A stretch of DNA of 63,553 nucleotides, taken from NCBI RefSeq assembly GCF_001866005.1, contig NZ_MLQR01000014.1, positions 1-63,553 of the forward strand, in the 5' to 3' direction. Position 1 is the first letter of the stretch. Each line of letters opens with the position of its first letter. Of this stretch, positions 27,872-35,708 are shown piece by piece. The notes under the pieces were generated by a model. That model saw only the letters and a program-made list of their open reading frames with translations. It was not told the DNA's origin and searched no databases. The position numbers and the translations under genes were made by a program. This DNA is from Anaerobacillus alkalilacustris (lineage in GTDB: Bacteria > Bacillota > Bacilli > Bacillales > Anaerobacillaceae).

Positions 27872-28320
27872 CCACAACTTTTTTCAACAAAGATTAATAG
27901 TATTAAATAAAATATCTAAGTGAAATTCATAAATCTAAATATCATTATAACTGATTCAAATGAAATTTATTGCATAAAAAAATAAGAGCCTACTTTTAAC
28001 GGGTTCCGTTTGCTATCACAAAACCATAAATGGCAAAAGAAAGTGCAGCCAAAAACGTATAACTAACTGCACAGCATTTGCGGTGCTTTTTTGTATCCTA
28101 ATATAAAAAAATAGATCAACCTTTATTCGATTGAACATTCCAGATTTTTTTGGTTGTTTTCGTATACTTTGTTGTAGGCACTTTTCCTCTTTTTCCCGCA
28201 GGAGTCAAGTGTCTTCCGCTCCATTCCACTAGAGTCCTGGAAATTCAATCACAACTCCCCTTGTGAAAATAGCCTATTTTGAATATCTGATTGAAGTATC
28301 GCCGCGTTAGTTAGTGCAAT

Positions 28321-28588
28321 CCTTCATCGGCTTTATGAAGAACACTTAGCATGTGTTTTTGCCTAGTTTGGGCCTTCATTGGCTTTATGAAGGACTCTTA
28401 GCTTGCGTTTGGGCCTAGTTTGGGCCTTCATTGGCTTTATGAAGGACCTTAGCTTGCGTTTGGGCCTTCATTGGCTTTATGAAGGACTCTTAGCATACGT
28501 TTGGGCCTAGTTTGGGCCTTCATTGGCTTTATGAAGGACTCTTAGCATGTGTTTTTTTTGCCTGGTTTGGGCCTTCATTGGCTTTATA
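28321..28588. repeat. Tandem hairpin array, ~52-bp period, 5.3 copies
   Basis: Copies start at 28321, 28373, 28425, 28465, 28517 and 28572 (last one partial). Each begins with the hairpin CCTTCAT-TGGCTTT-ATGAAGG (7-bp stem, 7-base loop; the first copy is diverged), then CTTAGC and a GTTTGGGCCTAGTTTGGG linker. The third copy lacks 12 bases of linker. No frame is open through the array. Confidence 0.92.
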
Positions 28589-28626
28589 CAACTTTTTTAT
28601 TAGTAAATCCTTTTATATCAACAAAA

Positions 28627-28663
28627 ATTGACCGTCAAATTAGCATAAAATTTGACGGTCAAT
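28627..28663 (-). terminator. Terminator downstream of the GbsR-like gene
   Basis: Perfect 14-bp stem TTGACCGTCAAATT / AATTTGACGGTCAA with 7-base loop; on the minus strand a TTTTT run follows. It lies 44 bp past the regulator stop, inside the inverted-repeat-bounded region. Confidence 0.8.
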
Positions 28664-28706
28664 TATACATTTTTAATGTTTGCGATAGATAACGGAACCC
28701 GTCACC

Positions 28707-29273
28707 CTACTTTGGCTCTTGTTTTGGTACAATTCCAAAAATTTTACCCGTTTCAAATAATGAGATAACTTCGTCTAACCATGTATAATAAGCTTCAGCC
28801 TGACTGAGCTTTTTCAAGTCGCTTTTAATCAATTTCTTTACCTTTTCGCTAGTAGTTTGATCATTTAACTCCTCTAGCATTCCCTTCGTTTCTTCAATGG
28901 CAGCTGTATTTTCTACCGTCGCATTTCGCCAACGGTTAATAAAAACATTAGAAAACGATTTATACCAATCATCCTCTGTTTTGTACAAATCCTTTCTAAT
29001 TCCTTTTTCCCATACTCTCTCTACCATATCTGCTTCTAGCAAAGCCCTAATTCCGGTACTCATGCTAGTTTTGCTCATTCCTAAGGCTTCACTCATATCA
29101 TCTAGTGTCATTGGTTCCTCAGCAAAAAATACAGTTCCATATAACCGCCCTACTGAGTGGGAAATGTCATATAAATAAATATTTTTTGCCACTTCACTAA
29201 CAAAGTGCTCTCTCGCTTTTTTCAAGTCATTAAAATCTTCTAATTCTTTTGTTTCTTTCCCTTTGTTTTCCAT
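28707..29273 (-). CDS. GbsR-family transcriptional regulator
   Basis: The 188-aa MarR-like winged helix protein has its recognition part in MTLDDMSEALGMSKTSMSTG and IRALLEADMVERVWEKG. GbsR proteins repress glycine-betaine uptake or synthesis genes and sense choline or betaine. It diverges from opuAA with 293 bp between the starts, so control of opuA is likely. The ATG at 29273 follows GGAGGAGGT; a GTG at 29291 lacks a site. Confidence 0.88.
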   Translation of the reverse strand: MENKGKETKELEDFNDLKKAREHFVSEVAKNIYLYDISHSVGRLYGTVFFAEEPMTLDDMSEALGMSKTSMSTGIRALLEADMVERVWEKGIRKDLYKTEDDWYKSFSNVFINRWRNATVENTAAIEETKGMLEELNDQTTSEKVKKLIKSDLKKLSQAEAYYTWLDEVISLFETGKIFGIVPKQEPK

Positions 29274-29334
29274 CCTACCTCCTCCGAACACGATTATTTA
29301 TTACTGCTAGTTTAACAAAGCAAAAAAAAAGTTA

Positions 29335-29455
29335 ACAGTTTACAGTTGAAATAAAAAAAAGAGGATAGGAAAGTATTTTTAAGTATTTCCACAGTTTATT
29401 GTGTACAGTTTTTTCTGTACGTACTTTTTGTTTGTTTTTTAAAGAATATACAGTT
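29335..29455. promoter_or_regulatory. Five ACAGTT repeats in the gbsR-opuA intergenic region
   Basis: ACAGTT occurs at 29335, 29342, 29391, 29405 and 29450, all on the plus strand; one is part of GTACAG-TTTTTT-CTGTAC. The regular recurrence suggests regulator-binding sites, but no known consensus was matched. Confidence 0.4.
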
Positions 29456-29522
29456 TGTATAGAAAATAAAAAAAGAATATAGTATACCTTAGTTATCATA
29501 TGATGCGGACTTAATTTAGAAC

Positions 29523-29547
29523 TTGTAGATAAGTCACTTATCTACAA
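29523..29547. promoter_or_regulatory. Palindromic operator candidate before opuAA
   Basis: TTGTAGATAAG / CTTATCTACAA with a 3-bp centre, perfect over 11 bp per arm, 20 bp upstream of the opuAA start. A site placed here would let the GbsR-like protein block transcription of opuA. Confidence 0.55.
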
Positions 29548-29566
29548 AGAAACTGAGGTGGACAAT

Positions 29567-30787
29567 GTGGAAAAAATAAAAGTTGAAAACTTAACAAAGG
29601 TGTTTGGCAAAAAACCTAAAAAAGCGATTGACTTATTAAAGAATAATTTATCAAAAGATGAAATCTTAAAACAAACGGGGATGACTATAGGGGTCAACCA
29701 AGCAAACTTTGAAGTAAAAAATGGTGAGATCTTTGTCATCATGGGATTATCAGGAAGTGGAAAATCAACACTAGTGCGTTTACTTAACAGATTAATCGAC
29801 CCTACTACTGGCAGTGTATGGATTGATGGTGTTGATTTAGCTGCTATGGATGATAAAGAGTTAAGAGAAGTTCGCAGAAAAAAATTAAGTATGGTTTTTC
29901 AAAAATTCGGCTTATTTCCTTTCCGAACTGTCCTTGAAAACGTCGAATACGGTCTTGAGATACAAGGTATAGAGAAAGAGGAACGAAGAAAAAAAGCACA
30001 GTCTTCCCTTGAATTAGTTGGCCTTGAAGGCTACGAAGATAAATACCCAAGCGAACTGTCAGGGGGTATGCAACAAAGAGTTGGGTTAGCACGTGCATTA
30101 GCAAATGACCCAGACGTACTCCTAATGGATGAAGCTTTCTCGGCATTGGATCCGTTAATTCGAAAAGATATGCAAGACGAATTACTAGATTTACAAGAAA
30201 AGATGCAAAAAACAATTATCTTTATTACCCACGACTTAGATGAAGCTCTAAGAATAGGTGATCGAATTACAATCATGAAAGATGGCTCTATTGTTCAAAT
30301 TGGAACACCTGAGGAAATTTTAACAAACCCGGAAAATGAATATGTTGAAAGGTTTGTAGAGGATGTTGATCGTTCGAAGGTATTTACCGCTAGACATGTA
30401 ATGAAACGTCCAGAAACAGTTAATGCCGAAAAGGATGGTCCGCGTGTAGCTATGCAGCGTATGAAAGATACTGGCATTTCAAGTATTTACGTTACAAATC
30501 GCAAAAAAGAATTACTAGGGATAATTAGTGCCGAAAAGGCGTCTGAAGCTGTAAAAGATAAAAGTTCTAGTTTGCTAGATATTATGGAAAAAAACGTTCC
30601 TACCGTACATCCTGATACACCTTTACACGAGTTATTTGATATTGTTTCTACCTCACAAATTCCAGTAGCTGTTATTGAAAACGGCTTATTAAAAGGAATT
30701 ATCATTCGGGGTGCTGTTCTTGCAGCCTTATCATCAGGTCAGGAGGTGAAATTTGATGAATCTACTACCAAAGCTTCCGCTAGCTGA
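29567..30787 (+). CDS. opuAA: Glycine betaine ABC transporter ATP-binding protein OpuAA
   Basis: 406 aa, close to B. subtilis OpuAA (418). Walker A GLSGSGKSTLVRLLNRLI, signature LSGGMQQRVGLARAL, Walker B VLLMDEAFSALDP, then two CBS domains (about 280-395) that respond to ionic strength in relatives. The GTG at 29567 sits 6 bp after GAGGTGG and is preferred over the GTG at 29558 inside that site. It overlaps opuAB by 32 bp. Confidence 0.95.
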   Translation: MEKIKVENLTKVFGKKPKKAIDLLKNNLSKDEILKQTGMTIGVNQANFEVKNGEIFVIMGLSGSGKSTLVRLLNRLIDPTTGSVWIDGVDLAAMDDKELREVRRKKLSMVFQKFGLFPFRTVLENVEYGLEIQGIEKEERRKKAQSSLELVGLEGYEDKYPSELSGGMQQRVGLARALANDPDVLLMDEAFSALDPLIRKDMQDELLDLQEKMQKTIIFITHDLDEALRIGDRITIMKDGSIVQIGTPEEILTNPENEYVERFVEDVDRSKVFTARHVMKRPETVNAEKDGPRVAMQRMKDTGISSIYVTNRKKELLGIISAEKASEAVKDKSSSLLDIMEKNVPTVHPDTPLHELFDIVSTSQIPVAVIENGLLKGIIIRGAVLAALSSGQEVKFDESTTKASAS

Positions 30788-31598
30788 TGGAATTGATGCA
30801 ATTGTTAATTGGTTAAAAAGTATAGATGGTTTGTTCGATGTCCCAAAAGCTGTTATCGGTTTTTTAGTTGAGTATATCAGTATTGGCTTAAGCGCAATCC
30901 CAGAATGGTTATTTATTCTTTTGGTCACAGCACTAGCATGGTTTGCTACAAAGAAAAGAGTAGGCTTACCCATCTTTGTTTTCCTAGGTTTATTTCTTAT
31001 AGAAAACTTAGGTTATTGGAATGACATGCTATTAACGCTATCACTAGTACTAACATCTGCAGGGGTTTCTGTTCTCTTCGGTGTTCCGATTGGAATTTGG
31101 ATGGCAAAAAGTAAAACGACAGAAAACATTATTACACCAATTTTAGACTTTATGCAGACGATGCCAGCTTTTGTATACTTAATTCCTGCTGTTGTTTTCT
31201 TTGGAATAGGAATGGTTCCTGGTGTCATCGCTTCGGTTATTTTTGCTATGCCACCTACAGTAAGACTTACTAATTTAGGTATACGCCAAGTATCTACGGA
31301 GTTGATTGAAGCCTCTGATGCGTTTGGGTCTACTCCATTACAAAAATTAGTGAAAGTTCAATTACCAATGGCAAAGAAAACGATTATGGCCGGTGTCAAC
31401 CAAAGTATCATGTTAGCTTTATCAATGGTTGTTATTGCTTCCATGATTGGCGCTTCAGGGTTAGGTACAAAAGTCTACTACGCTGTTGGTCGTAACGATG
31501 CAGGTGGTGGTTTTGAAGCTGGTATTGCTTTAGTTATCTTAGCCATTATTTTGGACCGTATTACCCAAAGCTTTAACCGCCAAAAAGGGGCTGCATAA
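30756..31598 (+). CDS. opuAB: Glycine betaine ABC transporter permease OpuAB
   Basis: The 280-aa membrane protein of the ProW/OpuAB class has about seven helices and the EAA-type loop EASDAFGSTPLQKLVKVQLP. The ATG at 30756 follows AGGAGGTG by 7 bp. It forms the channel with OpuAA and OpuAC. Confidence 0.95.
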   Translation: MNLLPKLPLADGIDAIVNWLKSIDGLFDVPKAVIGFLVEYISIGLSAIPEWLFILLVTALAWFATKKRVGLPIFVFLGLFLIENLGYWNDMLLTLSLVLTSAGVSVLFGVPIGIWMAKSKTTENIITPILDFMQTMPAFVYLIPAVVFFGIGMVPGVIASVIFAMPPTVRLTNLGIRQVSTELIEASDAFGSTPLQKLVKVQLPMAKKTIMAGVNQSIMLALSMVVIASMIGASGLGTKVYYAVGRNDAGGGFEAGIALVILAIILDRITQSFNRQKGAA

Positions 31599-31673
31599 GC
31601 CGGTTTACATAAACGTTCGAATACCATCATTGAAAACTTTCTTACTTATAGAGTTTGATTAATAAGTTTTTCA

Positions 31674-31691
31674 CTCTTTTTTGAAAAAGAG
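31674..31691 (+). other. Hairpin between opuAB and opuAC
   Basis: CTCTTTTTT / GAAAAAGAG in the 131-bp gap before opuAC. It may stabilise or partly terminate the message and so adjust the amount of the binding protein. Confidence 0.4.
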
Positions 31692-31729
31692 ACTATATAA
31701 AAATATATAAATGAGGAGTGGGTCAAGAG

Positions 31730-32620
31730 ATGAAAAAATACTTAACAAAACTAGGTGTCGCAGCAGGATTATCACTTACTTTACTAGCTACAGGTTGTGG
31801 AAGTGACACAACTAGCGGTGGAGACGGTTCAGTAGGAGATCAATTAAACTACACAATTACTGGAATTGATGCTGGTGCTGGAATCATGGCAGCAACAGAA
31901 GAAGCTATTGAAGCTTATGGATTAGAGGATTACACACTTCAAACTAGTTCCTCTGCAGCTATGACTGCGGCCTTAGCAGCTGCTTATGAAAATGAAGAGC
32001 CAATCGTAGTTACTGGTTGGACACCACATTGGAAGTTTGCTAAATATGATCTTAAATATTTAGAAGATCCAAAAGGGATTTTTGGTGAATCAGAAGTTAT
32101 TCATACAATTGCACGCCTTGGACTTGATGAAGAACATCCATCTGCATTTGAAGTATTAGATAATTTCTACTGGGAACAAGATGATATGGGAGAAATTATG
32201 ATTGCAGTAAATGAAGGCGCAGATCCTAAAGATGCAGCTAGTGATTGGGTAGCTAATAACCAAGAAAAAGTGTCAGAATGGACAAATGGTGTTGCGCCTG
32301 TCGATGGTGACAAACTAACTCTAGCATTTGTTGCATGGGATTCGGAAATTGCTTCTACTCACATGATCGGAAAAGTTTTAGAAGATATCGGTTATAACGT
32401 TGAATTATTATCACTTGAAGCTGCTGGTATGTGGACTGCTGTTGCAACTGGAAGTGCAGATGCTATTGTAGCTGCTTGGTTACCAGGTACACACGCTGCT
32501 TATTATGAAGACTTTAAAGAAGACTTCATTGATTTAGGAGTTAATCTAGAAGGTGCTGGAATTGGGTTAGTAGTACCTAGTTATATGGATATCGCTTCAA
32601 TTGAAGATTTAAATAATTAA
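31730..32620 (+). CDS. opuAC: Glycine betaine-binding lipoprotein OpuAC
   Basis: 296 aa with signal peptide and lipobox LLATGC (Cys23). Tryptophans likely to form the betaine cage are in VTGWTPHWKFAKYD, SDWVANNQE and VAAWLPGTH. It captures betaine outside the membrane for OpuAA/AB. The ATG at 31730 follows GAGGAGTGGG; an ATG-like extension upstream contains this site. Confidence 0.95.
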   Translation: MKKYLTKLGVAAGLSLTLLATGCGSDTTSGGDGSVGDQLNYTITGIDAGAGIMAATEEAIEAYGLEDYTLQTSSSAAMTAALAAAYENEEPIVVTGWTPHWKFAKYDLKYLEDPKGIFGESEVIHTIARLGLDEEHPSAFEVLDNFYWEQDDMGEIMIAVNEGADPKDAASDWVANNQEKVSEWTNGVAPVDGDKLTLAFVAWDSEIASTHMIGKVLEDIGYNVELLSLEAAGMWTAVATGSADAIVAAWLPGTHAAYYEDFKEDFIDLGVNLEGAGIGLVVPSYMDIASIEDLNN

Positions 32621-32656
32621 TTCAAAAAAGGGACTGGGAACAGTCCCTTTTTTGAA
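32621..32656 (+). terminator. Terminator of the opuA operon
   Basis: TTCAAAAAAGGGACTG / CAGTCCCTTTTTTGAA with GGAA loop, directly after the opuAC stop. Confidence 0.95.
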
Positions 32657-32770
32657 CTTTTTTCCTTTGTGATTAATAAATACATAATTTTTATGATATT
32701 CTAGTAACAAACCTAATTACTTATCGACTAATCATATGAAAAGAATAACCTTTAAAGGACGGTGGTAAAA

Positions 32771-33442
32771 ATGAAGAAATGGATATCCATATTCGTAACA
32801 TTTACATTATTGCTAGTAGTTTCTGCATGTGGACAAGGCGATGGTACCCTAAACGAAGAAGAAACTAACTTAGGTTCAGATGAAGAGCAATACGAAGAGC
32901 AAGAAGATGTAGTAGAAGAATCTGAACAGCTCGAAGAAGAAGCAATAGAAGAAAAAGAAAGAACTGATGCCCCTACTCCTGAAGAATCTACTAAAGACAA
33001 AACAAATGAAACGGAAAATTTAGATGCTCTTAACTTATACTTTGCTGACGCAGAATTAATGAGTATTTATCGTGTTAAAAGAGATGTAGAATATCCTAAA
33101 GATGAAGAAGGTATTCAAAAAGCCTTACAACTTTGGATTGCTGGACCAGTTGAAGAAGGATTACAAGGGCTTGTTCCTGAAAACGTAATAGTTCAGTCTG
33201 TAAATATAGACAACGATATTGTTTTTGTATCTTTCTCAGAAGAACTATTAAACGTAAACGTAGGATCTTCTGGAGAGTTATTTATTACCGAGCAAATCGC
33301 CATGGTAGTAGAACAGTTTGGGTATAAACAAGTATTTATTTTAATTAATGGTAGTGAGATAGATACACTTTCAGGCCATATAGATTTTAATGAACCATTT
33401 ACAGCCCGATCTCCGAAAGATTTTGAGCTATATAACAAATAA
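32771..33442 (+). CDS. GerMN-domain lipoprotein
   Basis: 223 aa. Signal peptide with lipobox VVSAC (Cys20), then a long Glu-rich linker (about 25-80), then one GerMN domain (about 90-215; DEEGIQKALQLWIAGPVEEG, IAMVVEQFGYKQVFILING). GerMN domains occur in the spore germination protein GerM and in other envelope proteins; this one's role is unknown. The ATG at 32771 follows GGACGGTGG. Confidence 0.85.
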   Translation: MKKWISIFVTFTLLLVVSACGQGDGTLNEEETNLGSDEEQYEEQEDVVEESEQLEEEAIEEKERTDAPTPEESTKDKTNETENLDALNLYFADAELMSIYRVKRDVEYPKDEEGIQKALQLWIAGPVEEGLQGLVPENVIVQSVNIDNDIVFVSFSEELLNVNVGSSGELFITEQIAMVVEQFGYKQVFILINGSEIDTLSGHIDFNEPFTARSPKDFELYNK

Positions 33443-33586
33443 TTTTATGCTTAACTTTAATCAGCAGAAGCTTTGCCCTCGCTAATTGTAGTTTTACTTA
33501 TTAGCCTTAAGCCCGGCACTTCCCCACTATACTAAGAGTTGAGGTGTCTGATCTAATTTCGCTTAATAGTGAGATGAAGGAATTAG

Positions 33587-33617
33587 GTGACTTTTACCAA
33601 AGTCGCCCTTTTTTATA
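33587..33617 (+). terminator. Possible terminator, 145 bp past the GerMN gene
   Basis: GGTGACTTTT / AAAGTCGCC with a short loop, followed by a T-rich run. The distance to the stop at 33442 is large. Confidence 0.55.
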
Positions 33618-33650
33618 TAAGCAAGAGCAGTAAATTATTCTATACTAATT

Positions 33651-33773
33651 AAGTGCGTAAATTTCATAATTACCAAAACCGAGTTACACAAATCTATATC
33701 GTTACAAATAACCGACCACAACTAGATATAGCATCTTAGTGACGCGAATATTTACTTATGAAATACATTATGT
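33651..33773. repeat. Three-copy hairpin element, copy B
   Basis: About 123 bp. AAATTTCATAATTA at one end and TTATGAAATACATTA at the other are inverted; GAGTTACACAAAT precedes an inner hairpin CTATATC / GATATAG. Same orientation as copy C on the other side of the flavin reductase gene. Confidence 0.75.
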
Positions 33774-33782
33774 TAGTAAGTG

Positions 33783-33855
33783 AACTCGTTTCAGCAACCT
33801 GAAACATCGGAAAATCCCACCTACGCCACGCTTAGAGGTGGGGGTCTTTTACCCT
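33783..33855 (+). repeat. Dispersed hairpin repeat, copy 2
   Basis: 73 bp nearly identical to 20608-20679. Hairpin GTTTCAGCAACCTGAAAC, then CCCACCT / AGGTGGG around a CGCTTAG loop, ending GTCTTTTACCCT. It ends 40 bp before the flavin reductase start. Confidence 0.8.
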
Positions 33856-33894
33856 AGAAAAATTCAAATAAATTCTCTAGAGAAGGTGACGCTT

Positions 33895-34458
33895 ATGTTA
33901 AAAAGTACAAACGAAACCGTTCTACATTGTTATCCAGGTTTAATTGCTGTAGTTACAGCCGAGTGGAATGGAACAAAAAATATCATGGCTGCTGGTTGGC
34001 ATTCCTACATGTCTTACGCTCCGCCCATTTACGGTGTAGCAATAGCGGAAGAACGTTTTACACACCATTTAGTTAAAAACTCAGGAGAGTTCGCTATTCA
34101 CTTTTTACCAGCTGAATTTGCTCACTATATTGAGGGTTCAGGTAAATTATCTGGGAAAGACGGAGATAAACTAGAAGCTTTAAATATCCCTTATAAAAAA
34201 GGGGAGACAGTAAACTCTCCTATTCTAACTGATGCTTATGTCGTTTATGAGTGTAAAGTTAAAGATATCCAAAAGTTTGGAGATCATGACTGGATTGTAG
34301 GAGAAATAACAAAATTCCATAAAGATGAAACTTGCTTTGACGGCTTTCTCCCTAACTGGGACAAGCTAGAAATCCCACTCTATATTGGTCAATCACAATA
34401 CGTGATTGCAAATAAAGAAACGAAGAAGATAACTGTTGAATTGAATAAAAACGATTAA
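33895..34458 (+). CDS. Flavin reductase family protein
   Basis: The 187-aa FMN-binding split-barrel protein contains GLIAVVTAEWNGTKNIMAAG, YAPPIYGVAIAEERFTHHL and SGEFAIHFL. Such proteins bind FMN and reduce flavins or serve as oxygenase partners; the electron acceptor is unknown. The ATG at 33895 follows AGAAGGTGA. A longer frame from 33838 runs back into the repeat copy and is rejected. Direct copies of the three-copy element lie on both sides. Confidence 0.85.
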   Translation: MLKSTNETVLHCYPGLIAVVTAEWNGTKNIMAAGWHSYMSYAPPIYGVAIAEERFTHHLVKNSGEFAIHFLPAEFAHYIEGSGKLSGKDGDKLEALNIPYKKGETVNSPILTDAYVVYECKVKDIQKFGDHDWIVGEITKFHKDETCFDGFLPNWDKLEIPLYIGQSQYVIANKETKKITVELNKND

Positions 34459-34459
34459 T

Positions 34460-34486
34460 AAAGAGGCTGTTACTCAGCCTCTTTTT
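34460..34486 (+). terminator. Terminator of the flavin reductase gene
   Basis: AAAGAGGCTG / CAGCCTCTTTTTG right after the stop codon. Confidence 0.9.
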
Positions 34487-34778
34487 GTAATTTCATAAAA
34501 AAGCTAGCTTCATTTCCTCTCAATAATATTAGACAGGGATTTTTGAGGAAAGAGGTAAATGGCTATAATACATTAAACACACCTTTGAAAGCGCACGCTT
34601 TTCTTACTCAACATCAACTAACAACACTTTATACGTCATAGTTTTTCCCACTATATTTAACCAAACATATATGATTACCTAAGTAACATAATGATATTTT
34701 ACATTATAATGTTTCATCATACTTGCTACATTTTTTTAATCTAGAAATTTTGTTAGATCACCTTACAACAAATCAATA

Positions 34779-34838
34779 ATTTCGCGAAATACAATTTTAA
34801 ATCTAGTGTTAATTTGTTACTATATTATATAGTAACAG
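34779..34838. promoter_or_regulatory. Two palindromes upstream of the modBC-like operon
   Basis: ATTTCGCGAAAT (34779-34790) is a perfect palindrome. About 27 bp further, GTTACTATAT-T-ATATAGTAAC (34818-34838) has 10-bp arms and is followed by a T-run. They may be operators, or the second a weak terminator. No known consensus was matched. The rest of 34487-34778 shows nothing. Confidence 0.4.
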
Positions 34839-34851
34839 TTTTTTTATTACT

Positions 34852-34975
34852 TAAGTGAGTGAATTTCATAATTACCTAAATGGAGCTACATAAGTCTAAA
34901 TGTTGTTGGAAACGATCTTCATTCAACAACATTTAGTATCAGAGTAGCGAAAATAAACAATTATGAAATTCATTA
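34852..34975. repeat. Three-copy hairpin element, copy C
   Basis: About 124 bp. Ends GAATTTCATAATT (34861-34873) and AATTATGAAATTC (34959-34971) are perfect inverted repeats; GAGCTACATAAGT precedes a 13-bp inner stem CTAAATGTTGTTG / CAACAACATTTAG. Best preserved of the three copies. Confidence 0.8.
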
Positions 34976-35027
34976 AAGTATCAAACACAAAACTATGTAT
35001 CATCTGTAACACTAAGGAGTTATCGTT

Positions 35028-35708
35028 ATGGATCAAATAAATTTATTTCCATTATTTTTATCTTTAAGGGTTGCACTAACCGCAACTCTTTTCACAATTA
35101 TTATTGGCTTACCTGTAGCCTATTATTTAAGTCGGGCAAAGGGGAAGTTTACTGATTTTATAGATACCGTGATAACTCTCCCAATTGTGCTTCCCCCAAC
35201 AGTGTTGGGCTATTATTTACTAGTACTTTTAGGGAGGCAAAGTCCACTAGGAATTTTTCTTGAAGAACGTTTGAACATTATGATAGTGTTTACGCCTACT
35301 GGGGCTATTATTGCTGCAATGGTCGTTTCCATCCCTTTTTTAATTAAATCGGCGAAGGCAGCATTCGCTAATATTGACCCTAACATCATAAATGCAGCAA
35401 GAGTTTTAGGAAGGACAGAATTTAATATTTTCCTTACGATTATTATTCCGCTAGCATGGAGAGGAATTGTAGCAGGAATTACACTAAGTTTTGCACGAGC
35501 ATTAGGAGATTTTGGGACAACTTTAATGGTCGCAGGAAGCATACCTAATAGAACTATGACAATGCCAATTGCTATTTATGATGCTCTTCTAGCTGGAAAT
35601 CGCGATTTAGCGAATATACTTGTACTCATCATGACTATTGTTTCTCTTACTGTTCTTTACACGATTAACCGCCTTGAAAAACGAGTTTCGAAAGGGGGAA
35701 TTCAATGA
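35028..35708 (+). CDS. Molybdate/tungstate-type ABC transporter permease (ModB-like)
   Basis: The 226-aa protein with five or six membrane helices is of the ModB family (LPIVLPPTVLGYYLLVLLGR, ARVLGRTEFNIFLTIIIPLA, FARALGDFGTTLMVAGSIP). It overlaps the ATPase gene by 4 bp. No ModA-type binding protein gene is found upstream or downstream, where it normally leads the operon. Substrate is inferred from the family only. Ribosome site AAGGAG. Confidence 0.85.
   Translation: MDQINLFPLFLSLRVALTATLFTIIIGLPVAYYLSRAKGKFTDFIDTVITLPIVLPPTVLGYYLLVLLGRQSPLGIFLEERLNIMIVFTPTGAIIAAMVVSIPFLIKSAKAAFANIDPNIINAARVLGRTEFNIFLTIIIPLAWRGIVAGITLSFARALGDFGTTLMVAGSIPNRTMTMPIAIYDALLAGNRDLANILVLIMTIVSLTVLYTINRLEKRVSKGGIQ

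Larger units (their letters stand above)
27999..28703. repeat. 705-bp non-coding region bounded by 25-bp inverted repeats
   Basis: Arms at 27999-28023 and 28679-28703 match at 22 of 25 positions in inverted orientation (core ACGGAACCCG). Between them there is no credible gene. The region holds a tandem hairpin array (28321-28588), a strong hairpin (28627-28663) and a short segment CCCGCAGGAGTCAAGTG (around 28196) of a type common in Bacillus intergenic repeats. It could be a decayed non-autonomous mobile element. Confidence 0.6.

Noticed and set aside
28321..28588. Possible CRISPR array
   Set aside because: The linkers between hairpins are nearly identical, not unique spacers; the period varies and no cas genes are near.
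33838..33894. Upstream extension of the flavin reductase
   Set aside because: The first 19 codons would be translated from the dispersed repeat; a good ribosome site points to 33895.
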